A stretch of DNA of 24,973 bases from Onchocerca volvulus (lineage: Eukaryota > Nematoda > Chromadorea > Rhabditida > Onchocercidae), in assembly GCA_000499405.2 (NCBI GenBank), contig HG738184.1, forward strand, positions 1-24,973, given 5' to 3'. The notes beneath the pieces were generated by a model that worked only from the letters and a program-made list of their open reading frames with translations, ran no database searches and was not told the DNA's origin. Positions 8,625-18,024 of this stretch are shown here, piece by piece; the first letter of the stretch is position 1; every line of letters begins with the position of its first letter. The translations under genes and the position numbers were made by a program.

Positions 8625-9790
8625 GTTGCTAATTTAATTATGTTAATTTTCAAAACATTTTTTCTGTGGGACTATGCAATGCGATTTTTCATAAAAGTAT
8701 TTGGCTGGAACAAACTAAATTCGTTAGAAATTTTCGAGATTCATCAAATTTTCGAATCTATAATTGGGACCGAAATTTCAGATTTCTTCCAAAAGAGACT
8801 CCAACAAATTCTGCAAAGTAGTAAAACTCTTTTTGGGAACTAGTCTAATAAAAAGTATAGGATTTTACAATGTAAGGGGAAAATTATATTTCAAAACTAA
8901 AGACATAAAAAACCTTTGTCTGCACATATTGGTCTTTTGGTAATATTAATTTCTCCATAACCAAAATTACCATTACTATTATCATAGGAATATAGTGCTT
9001 CAGACATCGATCTTAAATAAATTAAATCAGTGTTATCAGATAGCTTATTATAATTAGAAACGAAAATTCGCTAAAAATGATCAATTCATGCAGCTAAAAA
9101 TTGCAGTATGGGAGAGGAATGAACCAGAAATGTTGCACAATGTTGAATTATGATTCCTATTCGAAACTGACACTTCAAAACCAAATAATTGGAGCTGATT
9201 TCACATTACATTTCCATTCTAACTCATTTTATTGATATTCCTTTTCCTTTCGTTTCTTTTTTTAGTTCCTAATTGACTTTTTTTCTTTTTTTCATACGGC
9301 CTAACAATTTTTTTAAAAATGGAAGTGAAAAATTTTCTGATAAATTTGTACGCAAAGATGCTCAATATATTCTTCGCCACCGTCACAACTAATTATTTTC
9401 TCAATTTTAAGTTAAATAATTATTTAATTTAAGAAGAATCAATCACTGAATTTCGAGAGGAAACAGGAGATCGTTCGCTGATGAGTTTAAATAATGTTTG
9501 TACATGAAGGACGCTTAATCAACCATATAATTGGCGTGGGTAATAAAGAACGAAATTCAATATAAGTTATATAAAAACTAAATTTGAACATTGAAAAATG
9601 ATAATGTGAGATAATATTATAAATTGAGTAGAAATTTTGAAAACATTACAGCTGAATAAGCAAATAAAGCTCAGAAATTTAAGTTGAAAAAAATCGAATT
9701 TTCGAAAGCTACTTTTCGAAAAATTTTACCCATCAATACTTGCAGTTATTGATAATTTTCGTTTTCAATTAATTATTTATTCCAGAAAAC
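8625..9790 (-). repeat. Inverted duplication, left arm (receptor exon 1 region)
   Basis: The reverse complement of this stretch aligns with about 13050-14240, including the upstream region, exon 1 and much of intron 1 of the receptor gene. Matching blocks include TTTTCGAAAAATTT, AACAGGAGATC with TTTCGAGAGGAAA, AAAGATGCTCAATAT, AGATCGATGTCTG, CCTATACTTTTTAT and GAAAATTA. Identity by eye is around 75 to 80 percent over about 1.15 kb. The two arms are separated by about 3.3 kb. Confidence 0.8.
8897..9180 (-). pseudogene. Receptor exon 1 pseudogene copy
   Basis: On the minus strand 9040-8897 reads SDNTDLIYLRSMSEALYSYD and then GYGEINITKRPICADKGFLC, closely matching exon 1 of the receptor gene at 13697-13958 (there SDNTNLIYLRSMSDAIYFYD and DYGEINITDRPICADRGFLC). 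The exon's splice donor (TGCCGTAAGT) has become TGTCTTTAG, which makes a stop. A one-base deletion lies just upstream of the Ser-Asp-Asn, and the hydrophobic N-terminal segment is replaced by unrelated bases. No other exons of the gene are found on this strand nearby, so this is a fragment and not a working paralogue. Confidence 0.75.
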
Positions 9791-9809
9791 GTATTTCCGA
9801 CATGCTGAA

Positions 9810-10150
9810 CAATTGTAGTGTGATTTGTCATGAGAACAATTGATTGAAACAAACTGAATCGAAGAAAGTGGATTTAGAAATTTTGAAATTTGTCAGGTTT
9901 TTTGAATTTCTAATTGAAATCGAAATTTTAGATATCTTTCAAAGAGATTTCAACGTCATAGAACAATTCTGTAGAACTTCTGTGATTTCATAGAACTTTA
10001 TTAGGAATTCATCGAATAATAATTGTAGGATTTTATAATAAAAGATGAAAATTATATGTGCATGAAAAACTTTCCTCTGCGCGCATTGGATTCGTGGAAG
10101 TATTAATTTTTCCGTGAGGAAAAAAAGTGCACGTTGTGTAGAAGTTTGAA
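9810..10150 (-). pseudogene. Second, more decayed exon 1 copy
   Basis: This stretch is a tandem relative of 8700-8960 in the same orientation: AACAAACTRAAT, TTAGAAATTTT, GAAATTTYAGAT, TAGGATTTTAYAAT and AAAATTATAT recur in order. The minus strand near 10114-10057 still reads GKINTSTNPMRAEESFSC, aligning with GEINITKRPICADKGFLC. It is much more diverged than the neighbouring copy, so it represents an older duplication. Confidence 0.55.
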
Positions 10151-10164
10151 TCAAATCAAGAAAT

Positions 10165-10545
10165 AATTATTTGTTTTTCAAAAATACTTGTTTTTTATGT
10201 GAGCTTAAATTGTTCATTTTTCATTTTCAGTATAATAATGTTCAAACTTCAATGTGCAATTCAAATAAAAACTGAAATTTAATTTGAAGATAAGTATTTT
10301 AACCGTACTTTGATTGATATTGAAAGATCTGCTTATTTTGATGCTCTTATTAGTAAATGATGTTAGCTCATTACAGAGCAATAATTGTAATAATAATCGT
10401 GACAATATCTCAATAAAGTAATTCATGGTCATTTATTCAGACATTACTGAAGTTATTATCTCGCGCGAATGAGATTATTTATCACCTGATAAGACATCAA
10501 TGAAGTTATTACCAAGTTCAATAAGGTAATTAGTATGAAATGTTC
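10165..10545 (+). repeat. Dispersed direct repeat, copy 2
   Basis: This is the partner of 200-590 in the same orientation (see that entry for the shared words). It lies directly beside the decayed exon 1 copy. Since the first copy near 200 may have continued beyond the window, the repeat may mark the edge of a larger duplicated block of the receptor locus. Confidence 0.6.
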
Positions 10546-13049
10546 AGTTTTTTATTAGATCACTCAAAATTTAAGAAAATGTATGATAAATTGTTTAAAT
10601 AATAGTTTGCTAGTAAAGATGGAACTGAAAAACGGGTCCCTACACAATAGAAATCAGATAAAATAGAAAACCATAAAATATATGCAAATAATGTCTGTGG
10701 AGTTGCATATAGGAAATTCAAAGCATTTTATTTTAAGGCATTTGCCGAGATTAAGACATACGTTAAGTTACACTAAAATACAAGAAAAATGGTATTAAAG
10801 AAAAGAAACAAATTGGTTGAATTCGTTCAACTCGTCATTTGCGCCAGTGAAAATATGCCACTTTTTCTGTTTCTTAGAGATCTGAAATATTTCTGAAACA
10901 TTTTGAAACATACTTTGTGAGACTATCATCAACTATAACATGGAATTATTACTTATAAGTTTTCATTTTATTCTGATTTCGAGTTATACCAGCGATATGA
11001 ATTGTTGATCTGTACATATAATGCTGAATGTATAAAAACAAAAAAAATAAGATAGTTGTGATAAGAACTAAATATTAAAAAAAATAAAGATAAAAATATT
11101 GCAAATGTATTTAAAAAAATATATATGTCATCATACTTTTTTTTTTCTACTTATATTGCAGTCGGGAAACTTCAGCAATCTGACAGCTAATTCGTTATTG
11201 CTTTGATTGCGTAGTTTCTTAATATACGAAATCTTCCGAAAAGAATTAGAAAAAATTTACGTGCAATCTTTCTCTTTTCACGATTTATGATATTACAGTA
11301 GTATTGATAATAAAAAGCATTACTTTCATATACATTCCATTCAGAGTATCTTATTTCTATTCCAATTTCATGAGAGCAAATAAATGCTGTTATATTTGTA
11401 GCATATACAGGTGAAAACACCACAATATTCTAATCTTTCGCAAGAGAAATTTACGTAAAGTCATTTATATGATAATTTACAGCTGTCAAGAATATGTATA
11501 TGGATGTAAATTAATCGCTATTTATCTTTGTTCATATTGTTAATTCATACACTTCCTTTGGTACATCTGAGCTTACTTTTTGTTTCGTTCATAATAACTA
11601 ATGTTTGATTGCATGGAGATTTCTTTTTTTTTCTCTCAGTTCTTTATACTTCTATTGACTTTGTGTTTTCTTCCTAGCATTTATGAGCACCCATATTAAA
11701 AAGAAAAAAAAAAATTGAAATTTAGTTTGAAATTCATTTCGCAATTCTGTCAAACTTTCTTTTTTTCATTAATTGAGAAAATTATGAGATATTATCAGAC
11801 GACATCATTATCAATATTTTGAATTGCCCTACTTTTTTTGGTCTTGTACTTTCTGGCGTGCCAACCTTTTTGCTTGAGAAAATTTGCTTTCTTTTTTTTT
11901 TTTCGAAGTGTGATTTCATTTTGTTCACGATATCACATGCTACTTTTTTCATGAAGGAAAACTTTTCGAAAAGAGATTTACAAAAGCGTAATTAAAAAGA
12001 AAAGTGTAGGAAAAAAGAATACGAAAGAGTAATTTTATTGGACTAGAGACTAATGAAAAATTAACAAACAGTTTTTTGCAGTTTCAACAAAAATCACTAG
12101 AAGTCATGAATCAATTTATATTACCATAAATTCAATCAAAGTTTGAAAAGTACAGAATCGGAAATTACAAGAAACGACATTTGTTCATTCGTTTAATGCA
12201 TTCAGACAAAAAAACGATAAAAATCATGGAAACAGAAGCAGAAAATATCGATCGAAACTGAAAACAAATCGCTACTTTATTTATGAAATATATAAACGAC
12301 CCGATGTATCTATCATTTATTAACAATTGTTATTTACGGATCTGGCCTTTAAGCAGCAGTTCATGTTCTTACTTATTCGTCATCCCTGGGCACATGAAGT
12401 GAAGAAGTAAATTCAGCATGATGATATGAATGTTAAATTTAAAGTCAATTGAAAATAATATTTTGCGATAATATTGTCATGTATCAATTACTTATATTTT
12501 CAAGAAAATTAAATTTCACCGTACTGAACAATCAGTTTCCTTATTTATTCATTTATCAAAAGTAAGAAACAACTTTTCGAAATTGATAAAGTTAAATGAA
12601 ACTAACTAAATTTAAAATAGATTATTTTTCACATTGAGCACATCATAATGACAAACTATCAGTATTCTGAAGATTTCTATGTCTTAGTACCCTTAAATGC
12701 CGAGCATCAGCACCAGATGCTTAGCATTTAAAGGAAACTTATCTGTCGATTTAAAATTTCTCTTTTTATCCGTCTACACCGATAGCAACATTCATTTCAA
12801 CAGTTTAAATTCAATAAAAGATGGATTAAGAAAAAAAACTTATATACTTTATTATTGTAGTAATTCATTTAACATCAAACTGCCATCTGCATGTATCATA
12901 ATAAAAAATATTTCAAAAGTCATTATACAAATGATTAGAGACGAACAGCCCATATCATATTTAGTTTTATTAATTTTGAAAGGCTGTATTTATGATTTTA
13001 AGAAATAAGTAGACAGGAAAATTATTTTTTCAATATGTAGAGGGTTAAT
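10546..13049. other. Noncoding AT-rich stretch
   Basis: No gene is supported. The minus-strand frame 11187-11423 (78 residues, with FICSHEIGIEIRYSEW and a basic CNIINREKRKIARKFF) has a somewhat protein-like composition but no recognised family and no partner exons. The plus-strand frame 12697-13008 (103 residues) starts inside a near-perfect hairpin at 12691-12734 and has no recognised domain. Poly(T) and poly(A) tracts are scattered, for example near 11138-11146 and 11891-11904. Confidence 0.5.
12691..12734. repeat. Short inverted repeat (hairpin)
   Basis: CCTTAAATGCCGAGCATC and, after a 7-base loop, GATGCTTAGCATTTAAAGG are inverted copies with two mismatches and one extra base. There is no poly(T) tail or neighbouring gene to suggest an RNA gene or terminator. 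It may be the folded core of a small transposon, but no flanking duplication was recognised. Confidence 0.5.
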
Positions 13050-14240
13050 TTTTTAAATGCGCAATTAATTGAAAAGCAAATGATCAATAATTACAAGCAC
13101 TGATGAGTGAAATTTTTCGAAAAATAGTTCCTCATGAGTCGATTCTTGTCAACTTAAGAATTTCAGAGTCCTTATTTATTTAATCAGCTGAAATGTTCTC
13201 AAGAATCCTTTCAATTTTCAGTATTATCCCACAGTATTATTTTTCAATATTCAAAGTTAGTATTCATTTAATACATATTGAATTCGCTCTTACACATGCC
13301 AGTTATATGATTGATCAAGTGTCCTTCATGTACAAAGGAAATTCAAGCAGATCAGCGAAAGATCTCCTGTTTCCTCTCGAAATTCAATGATAAGTTCATT
13401 TTAAATCAAATAATTAATTAATTTGAAGTGAAAAATGATTATTTGCACCGCTGAAGAACATATTGAGCATCTTTGCATGCAAATTGATCAGAAAATCTTT
13501 CACTTTCGCTTTTTTGAAAAATGTTTAAAAAAATAAATCAGTAATTGGAAAAAAAACGAAATAAATGAAATTTCAATAAAATGAGTTTGAATGGAAATTT
13601 AATATGCAATCAGTTCCAATTATTTGGTTCTGATTAATGAAGAGTCAATTTCCATCAGGAATCATTCTTGACATGATTCAACATTACGCGACATAGTTTA
13701 TTTCTCTTCCATTAAGTTTTATTATTGTTTTTTTAAGTTTTATTATTACTTTCGCATTTCAAATTCCCATTAGATTCATATATGCAAGAATTAATCATTT
13801 TTCTAATTGTATAAGATCATCTGATAACACTAATTTAATTTATCTTAGATCGATGTCTGACGCAATATATTTCTATGATAATAGAACTGATGATCTTGAT
13901 TATGGAGAAATTAATATTACCGATAGACCAATATGTGCAGACAGAGGTTTTTTATGCCGTAAGTTTTGAAATATAATTTTTCCTTTACATTGCAAAATCC
14001 TATACTTTTTATCCGACTAATTTCCAAATAAATGTTTTACTATATTGCGAAAACTATTGGAGTCTCCGCTGACAGATATATAAAGTTTCAGTTCGAGTAT
14101 ATATTAAAAAAAAAGGCAAATATCGAAATTTCTTAAGGATTTATTTTGTTCAGCCAATTACCATTATGGAAAATCTTGCCTCGTAACTCTACAAAATCAG
14201 GCTTTGAAAATTAGTAATTAAATTAGTCATATCTTATCAA
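13050..14240 (+). repeat. Inverted duplication, right arm (receptor exon 1 region)
   Basis: This arm carries the version of exon 1 that is open and has a splice donor; its inverted counterpart is 8625-9790. The homology begins about 650 bases before exon 1 and ends within intron 1, so the duplicated unit covers upstream DNA, exon 1 and part of intron 1 but none of the later exons. Confidence 0.8.
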
Positions 14241-16057
14241 TTAAAATGGCCTTAAATTTTTCCGGTGTGATGTTCAAATAATATGTGGCGAGAAGACAAT
14301 TTCAATTATTTTTTATTTGAAGAGTCATATATTTATGTCTATTTAGCAACTTTATACAATCCCGTGCTGCTCTTTTCATATCTTACAACAGTTGCTGCTT
14401 TCATAATTATACCATTTTCGGTATATTTGTCATTTGCGAAAGTGAAGGATGGCCTATTCAAGTATTTTACGCTTAATTTAATGTCAGTCTGTCTGCTCAA
14501 TGATAACTACAGTTGGTCTTGTAATAGATGGAATAAATACTGTAGATCTCATCGCTAACGTAGACGAAAATATGAAAAACTTGTTAGTTGTATCTTCACT
14601 TTAAAAAAAAGAAAAAAAACATGTAATTCTCTCTAAATCACTCTTATGATTTCTCGTTACCCTCTATAGAACAACATGTAGCAGAAATTTACAAAATTTC
14701 CAAGTATCATTTTAGAAATTTTATGAAATCTAAGCTGAATAGAAATTTTATGAAATCTAAGCTGAACAGTGAGATAATTTGGCAATAACCGATATTCAAA
14801 ACTTTGATAAACAAACGTATCACAATTTAAAGATACCAAATTCGGAGCTGGGCAAGGCGATGCCTTATTTTCGGAAATATTTGGTCTCATGTTTTAGCGT
14901 TGTATGTGGCTATTGTTTGTTACTTAGCTTGCGCGAATCCGATTTTCTATGCGAAACATTTCGTGAACAAGTGAGTTTTTGTCCTTGAAATGCTATAATT
15001 ACTGAGTTTATAAAGACTTAAAGAAAATTCCTTTTAAAGACACGATAAAATTTAGGCATTCTCGGACAAAGAGACAATCTTAATGGCAATGTGTCAGTGC
15101 GCGCCATGCTTAATCAAAGATCTTTGTAGGAATCAGAAACTTCATTATATCGTCCTTCATATATCGTTATTTTTATGGAATGCTTGTATAGATTTTATTA
15201 GAGTACAATTCGCAATTACTATGCCATATCATCTAACGCATCTCGTATTATTCACTGCCTTATTCGTTGTTGCTATAATGGTTAAATTTTACAAATTTTT
15301 ATCCACCGATTTTAATACTGCATCGTTACTTATTTAGGCATGTATTCTCGAGAACAATCTAGCAGTAAATTAATCTTAAAATACAGGAAGGTACAGTGAT
15401 TCACGGTAATATCGCCAAATTTTCATCTCCCAACATTAGCAGGTTCGAATTAAGGATTAGCCTGAACGATGTTTGAATCTTCAAGGAACTTGATTATTCC
15501 TGCAGGCATCTTTTAAAATTTACAAATACAAACCGCTTGGTGTCAATGCTGTTCGTGTTGGAAAATTACGACGGGAACGATTATTTTCATTTGTTAGTTA
15601 TTGTTGCGCCACTGAAATCGTTGTTCTGCCCCGTTTCTGTAAGTTTTGTGATCGGTTAACCAAATATTGCACGAAAAATCTATTTTAAGATTAAAAAAAC
15701 CAGTGTAACCAAATATCTACATAAAATCGTTGTAGTTGAGTCAATTATATCAGTCATTTGCAATTATTCTGGATGCGAATATCAAGTACGACAATCTGCT
15801 TTCTACAGTATTATTCACCAAATGACTTTTATTTTTCATGAGGTTAAATCTTTGCATCTATTTCATTATGAATTCATTTCATTCATTCTATTTATTTTGA
15901 GAACTTTTTTATTCTATAAATTTTCCATTTGTTATTTCAGGTGAATTCAATTATTATTGGACTAATTACTCTTATTGCTCTTAAACCATATCGATCTGCT
16001 ACCCTTTCAATATTCCGAAAACAAAAGCCATCATTACAAACATCTAGTCAGAAATAA
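13697..16057 (+). CDS. Seven-transmembrane receptor, nematode serpentine type, multi-exon
   Basis: Proposed exons are 13697-13958, 14347-about 14559, about 14833-14970, 15056-15280, 15506-15638, 15754-15842 and 15941-16057, giving about 390 residues. Donors GTAAGT (13959, 15639), GTGAGT (14971) and GTTAAA (15281, 15843) and acceptors TTTAG, TGCAG, ATCAG and TTTCAG agree in phase (1 after exon 1, 0 after 3 and 4, 1 after 5, 0 after 6). Exon 1 has a hydrophobic start, then an ectodomain with glycosylation sites NRT and NIT and several Cys. Helices follow: SYLTTVAAFIIIPFSVYL (TM1), TM2, YLVSCFSVVCGYCLLL (TM3), TM4, HLTHLVLFTALFVVAIM (TM5), SFVSYCCATEIVVL (TM6), NSIIIGLITLIALKPYR (TM7). KPYR at the end of TM7 is typical of nematode chemoreceptors. 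A ligand cannot be named. The start is unresolved: a Met eight codons upstream of 13697 is cut off by TAG. Exon 2 needs one base of frame correction near 14490-14500 to complete TM2. Confidence 0.7.
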
Positions 16058-16127
16058 ATACTAAATTGTCAGCAGTATCAATTAATATTACTCTGCGATT
16101 TGATCAATAATATTACAATATAAAAGT

Positions 16128-16133
16128 AATAAA
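16128..16133 (+). promoter_or_regulatory. Poly(A) signal of the receptor gene
   Basis: AATAAA lies 71 bases after the stop codon of the receptor gene, a normal distance for a nematode 3' UTR. In AT-rich DNA the hexamer is common, so position is the main support. Confidence 0.45.
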
Positions 16134-16651
16134 TTGCTGAATCACTTTTTTGTCTGATTTCTTACTTGAATTTCCGAGTGGATAAATGAAATATGCTGTA
16201 ACTGATATTCTTTCCTGTATTGCTATGAGATGATGAAAAAAAGACAGATCATATATTTTTTGGGAGCAAAATAGAAGGAAATAATGGCTGATAAAATAAT
16301 TTCCAAAAACGCTGTTTTTTTTTTTTTTTTTTCAAATAAGTAGATTTTCAAGATATTAAAGAATGGTTAGCTTTATGAATTTCGAACAGTGAAAATAAAA
16401 AACAATCCTGGCAAGGAAAAAGACAAATAGTTTTATTTAATTTTCATTCGAAGCATCTTACCGGATAAATTTCTTAAAATTCAAATAATTCATGACATTT
16501 TATATACTTTTATATTTTCATAGCTAATACATTTTCTTTGTTTCAGTATTCTCTATTATATATACTTTCGTAATATTATATCGATCAAAGTTTGTATATC
16601 ACTTAATGTTGTGGAAAGTTTTTTCGTTTTTTTTTTTCTGTTGTTTGCCAC
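16134..16651. other. Noncoding spacer
   Basis: AT-rich sequence between the receptor gene and the integrase relic. It has a run of about 17 T near 16316-16332 and no coding or repeat signal that I could recognise. Confidence 0.55.
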
Positions 16652-17310
16652 AGACAATAACGGCGGCATTTATGAAAAAATGGCTGGAGTAGTTAAAAGA
16701 TCTTTGAGAAGAGCTATAGGTACAAAGCTTCTTAACAATGCAGAATTAATAACGTTAGCTGCGGAACCTGAAGCGATTACCAATGAAAGACCTTCGGTAG
16801 AAATGAAGAGATAGTCTGGTGTTAAAACCTGGTGAATTTTTGCATTGAAGTTCAGCTCGCGGGCTCGAGGAGAATAATAGAAGAAAATGAATATAGAAAA
16901 AAGAATGCAACAGCCAACATTGAAAATCTGCAAACAAGGGAATTGGCATATCAGTATCTGAAAACATACAGGAGATTTGATCACTTATGGAAAGTGGCGA
17001 GACGAATATTTAGAAGAACTAAGAAAACGAGCTCATCGTAAACATCGAGGACCTGGAAGCCGAATTCGGCGAAAACTAGAGATAGAAAACTGATGTTTTT
17101 GAAAGCAGATTGCCCTAGAAATATTTGACAAATGAGATGAGTCCATAGACTCATAAGGAGTAAGGATGATATATGGCGAGAAGCGGTAGTAAGAATAGGT
17201 ATTCAAGAGAGCTAATGAGAGCAATAGGGATCTCTATCCTTTGGAGATCTCTGACGGAAAACAAAGTCGGAAGGATCTCTCGCCTCAGGAGTATCGCTAA
17301 AATGAGCGAA
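16652..17310 (+). pseudogene. BEL/Pao integrase C-terminal half, decayed
   Basis: The frame from about 16655 reads GGIYEKMAGVVKRSLRRAIG, the conserved segment around the third catalytic acidic residue of the BEL/Pao integrase core (the Glu of YEKM is kept), followed by ELITLAAEPEAITNERP. After a stop near 16813 and frame changes, RRFDHLWKV near 16973-17000, then DEYLEELRKRAHRKHRGPGS, belong to the DUF5641 tail. It ends with DLYPLEISDGKQSRKDLSPQ near 17232-17290 and TAA. The enzyme would join element cDNA to the genome. The first two catalytic Asp and everything upstream are missing. Stops and at least two frameshifts make it nonfunctional. Confidence 0.85.
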
Positions 17311-17730
17311 GAAGATCAGAGTGATTGTTTTGAATGATTTACGAAATTTATTTCTTTGTTCCAAATCAAATGACTTTGTTTTATAGGATTTTGTTAAGTA
17401 GCTTTGGCTTGTTTTATGGCTTTGTCGAATGCTTTAATCTTTAATTTATGCTGTTGTAAATCATACCATAAAAGCATTCTCTCATGCGCTAACAAAGAAA
17501 AGCTTTCTCATGCAACGGAGATGCTTCTTTGTGGATCATTTAAAGGAAGGCTATCGAAGAGTACGCTTGAATGCTCCGTCTGGTATATTAGAAGTTTCCT
17601 TTTATTCATTATAAAAGGAAACTTCTAATATTTTTTTTTTTCATATTGATAAATCATCATTTAAATTGTTTTATTAATATAATTGATTTTTAATTGTTGC
17701 ATACGTTTTCGTGTTATCTAATTTTTGTAA
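17311..17730 (+). other. BEL 3' untranslated region with hairpin
   Basis: This is the continuation after the integrase stop. It resembles the 3' region of the minus-strand element (TTTCTTTG, CAAATGRCTTT and CTCTCATGCGCTAA recur in order). CATGCGCTAACAAAG near 17482 and TTGAATGCTCCGTCTGG near 17567 link it to the B unit of the array at 22350-22735, and the T-rich part near 17640-17700 to the A unit. A perfect hairpin at 17586-17630 lies inside it. Confidence 0.55.
17586..17630. repeat. Perfect 20-base-pair hairpin followed by poly(T)
   Basis: Arms 17586-17605 and 17611-17630 are exact reverse complements around a 5-base loop (TCATT), and a run of about ten T follows. In bacteria this would be a terminator; here it lies in the 3' region of a BEL relic. 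A recent fold-back duplication, a structured RNA element, or the 3' hairpin of a Helitron-like element are possible. Confidence 0.7.
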
Positions 17731-17836
17731 TAAAGGTTTAATTACCCAAGTTTGAGTTTGAGATACCTCGAAGTTTCGATACTAATACGATAAGAAATAA
17801 ACCCTTGACCGTTGTTACAGTTAAGAAGATCGGCGA
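17731..17836 (+). repeat. BEL/Pao LTR fragment (+ orientation)
   Basis: AATAAAGGTTTAATTACCCA, then AAGTTTGAG, GATAC and finally GTTAAGAAGATCGGCGA match the reverse complement of the LTRs at 2563-2798 and 5402-5676 in order. Only the second half of an LTR is clear. The expected end (GGCGACA then primer-binding site) is interrupted after GGCGA by a receptor exon and resumes at 18025. Confidence 0.65.
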
Positions 17837-18024
17837 AAACTGGTAATGTTAATTATATCAACTGTGAAAGAAGCAATAGCTGACGTGATGCACGTGAACA
17901 TTACATTCAGTTTGAAATACTTGAAAAAGCCATCTTTCACTTTCACAAATATTAAATATAATATGAAAGGAATAACGACGAAATTGCCAATCGTTGCAAT
18001 GTATGATATAAGACGCTTTATAGT
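17837..18024 (-). pseudogene. Isolated receptor exon 2 fragment inside an LTR
   Basis: On the minus strand this reads [20 protein letters not shown], then [20 protein letters not shown] and [19 protein letters not shown]. It aligns with exon 2 of the receptor gene (SYLTTVAAFIIIPFSVYLSF, AKVKDGLFKYFTLNLM), covering TM1 and TM2. Similarity begins at or next to the position of the exon's splice acceptor (14347) and stops near the exon end, so it is a single exon without neighbours. The TM2 frame is uninterrupted here. It is bounded on both sides by copies of the LTR end. It lacks a start, splice partners and a promoter that can be recognised. Confidence 0.7.

Noticed and set aside
8532..8843. 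103-residue plus-strand open frame with hydrophobic segments
   Set aside because: Most of it is antisense to the duplicated intron 1 of the receptor gene. The corresponding frame in the other inverted copy is interrupted by stops, so the frame is not conserved.
11187..11423. 78-residue minus-strand open frame that looks somewhat like an exon
   Set aside because: Cys, Trp and a basic tail give it a protein-like look, but no family, partner exon or paralogue was recognised, so it is mentioned only in the noncoding stretch.
12697..13008. 103-residue plus-strand open frame
   Set aside because: Its start lies in a hairpin, it has no recognisable domain, and no splice partners or paralogue exist in the window.
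13193..13390. 65-residue plus-strand open frame upstream of receptor exon 1
   Set aside because: The DNA is conserved in the inverted copy at about 9450-9640, but the same frame is soon stopped there (MFSKFLLNL then stop), so coding is not supported.
17586..17640. A bacterial-type terminator (hairpin plus T run)
   Set aside because: The surrounding DNA is eukaryotic with introns and retrotransposons; no bacterial gene ends here.
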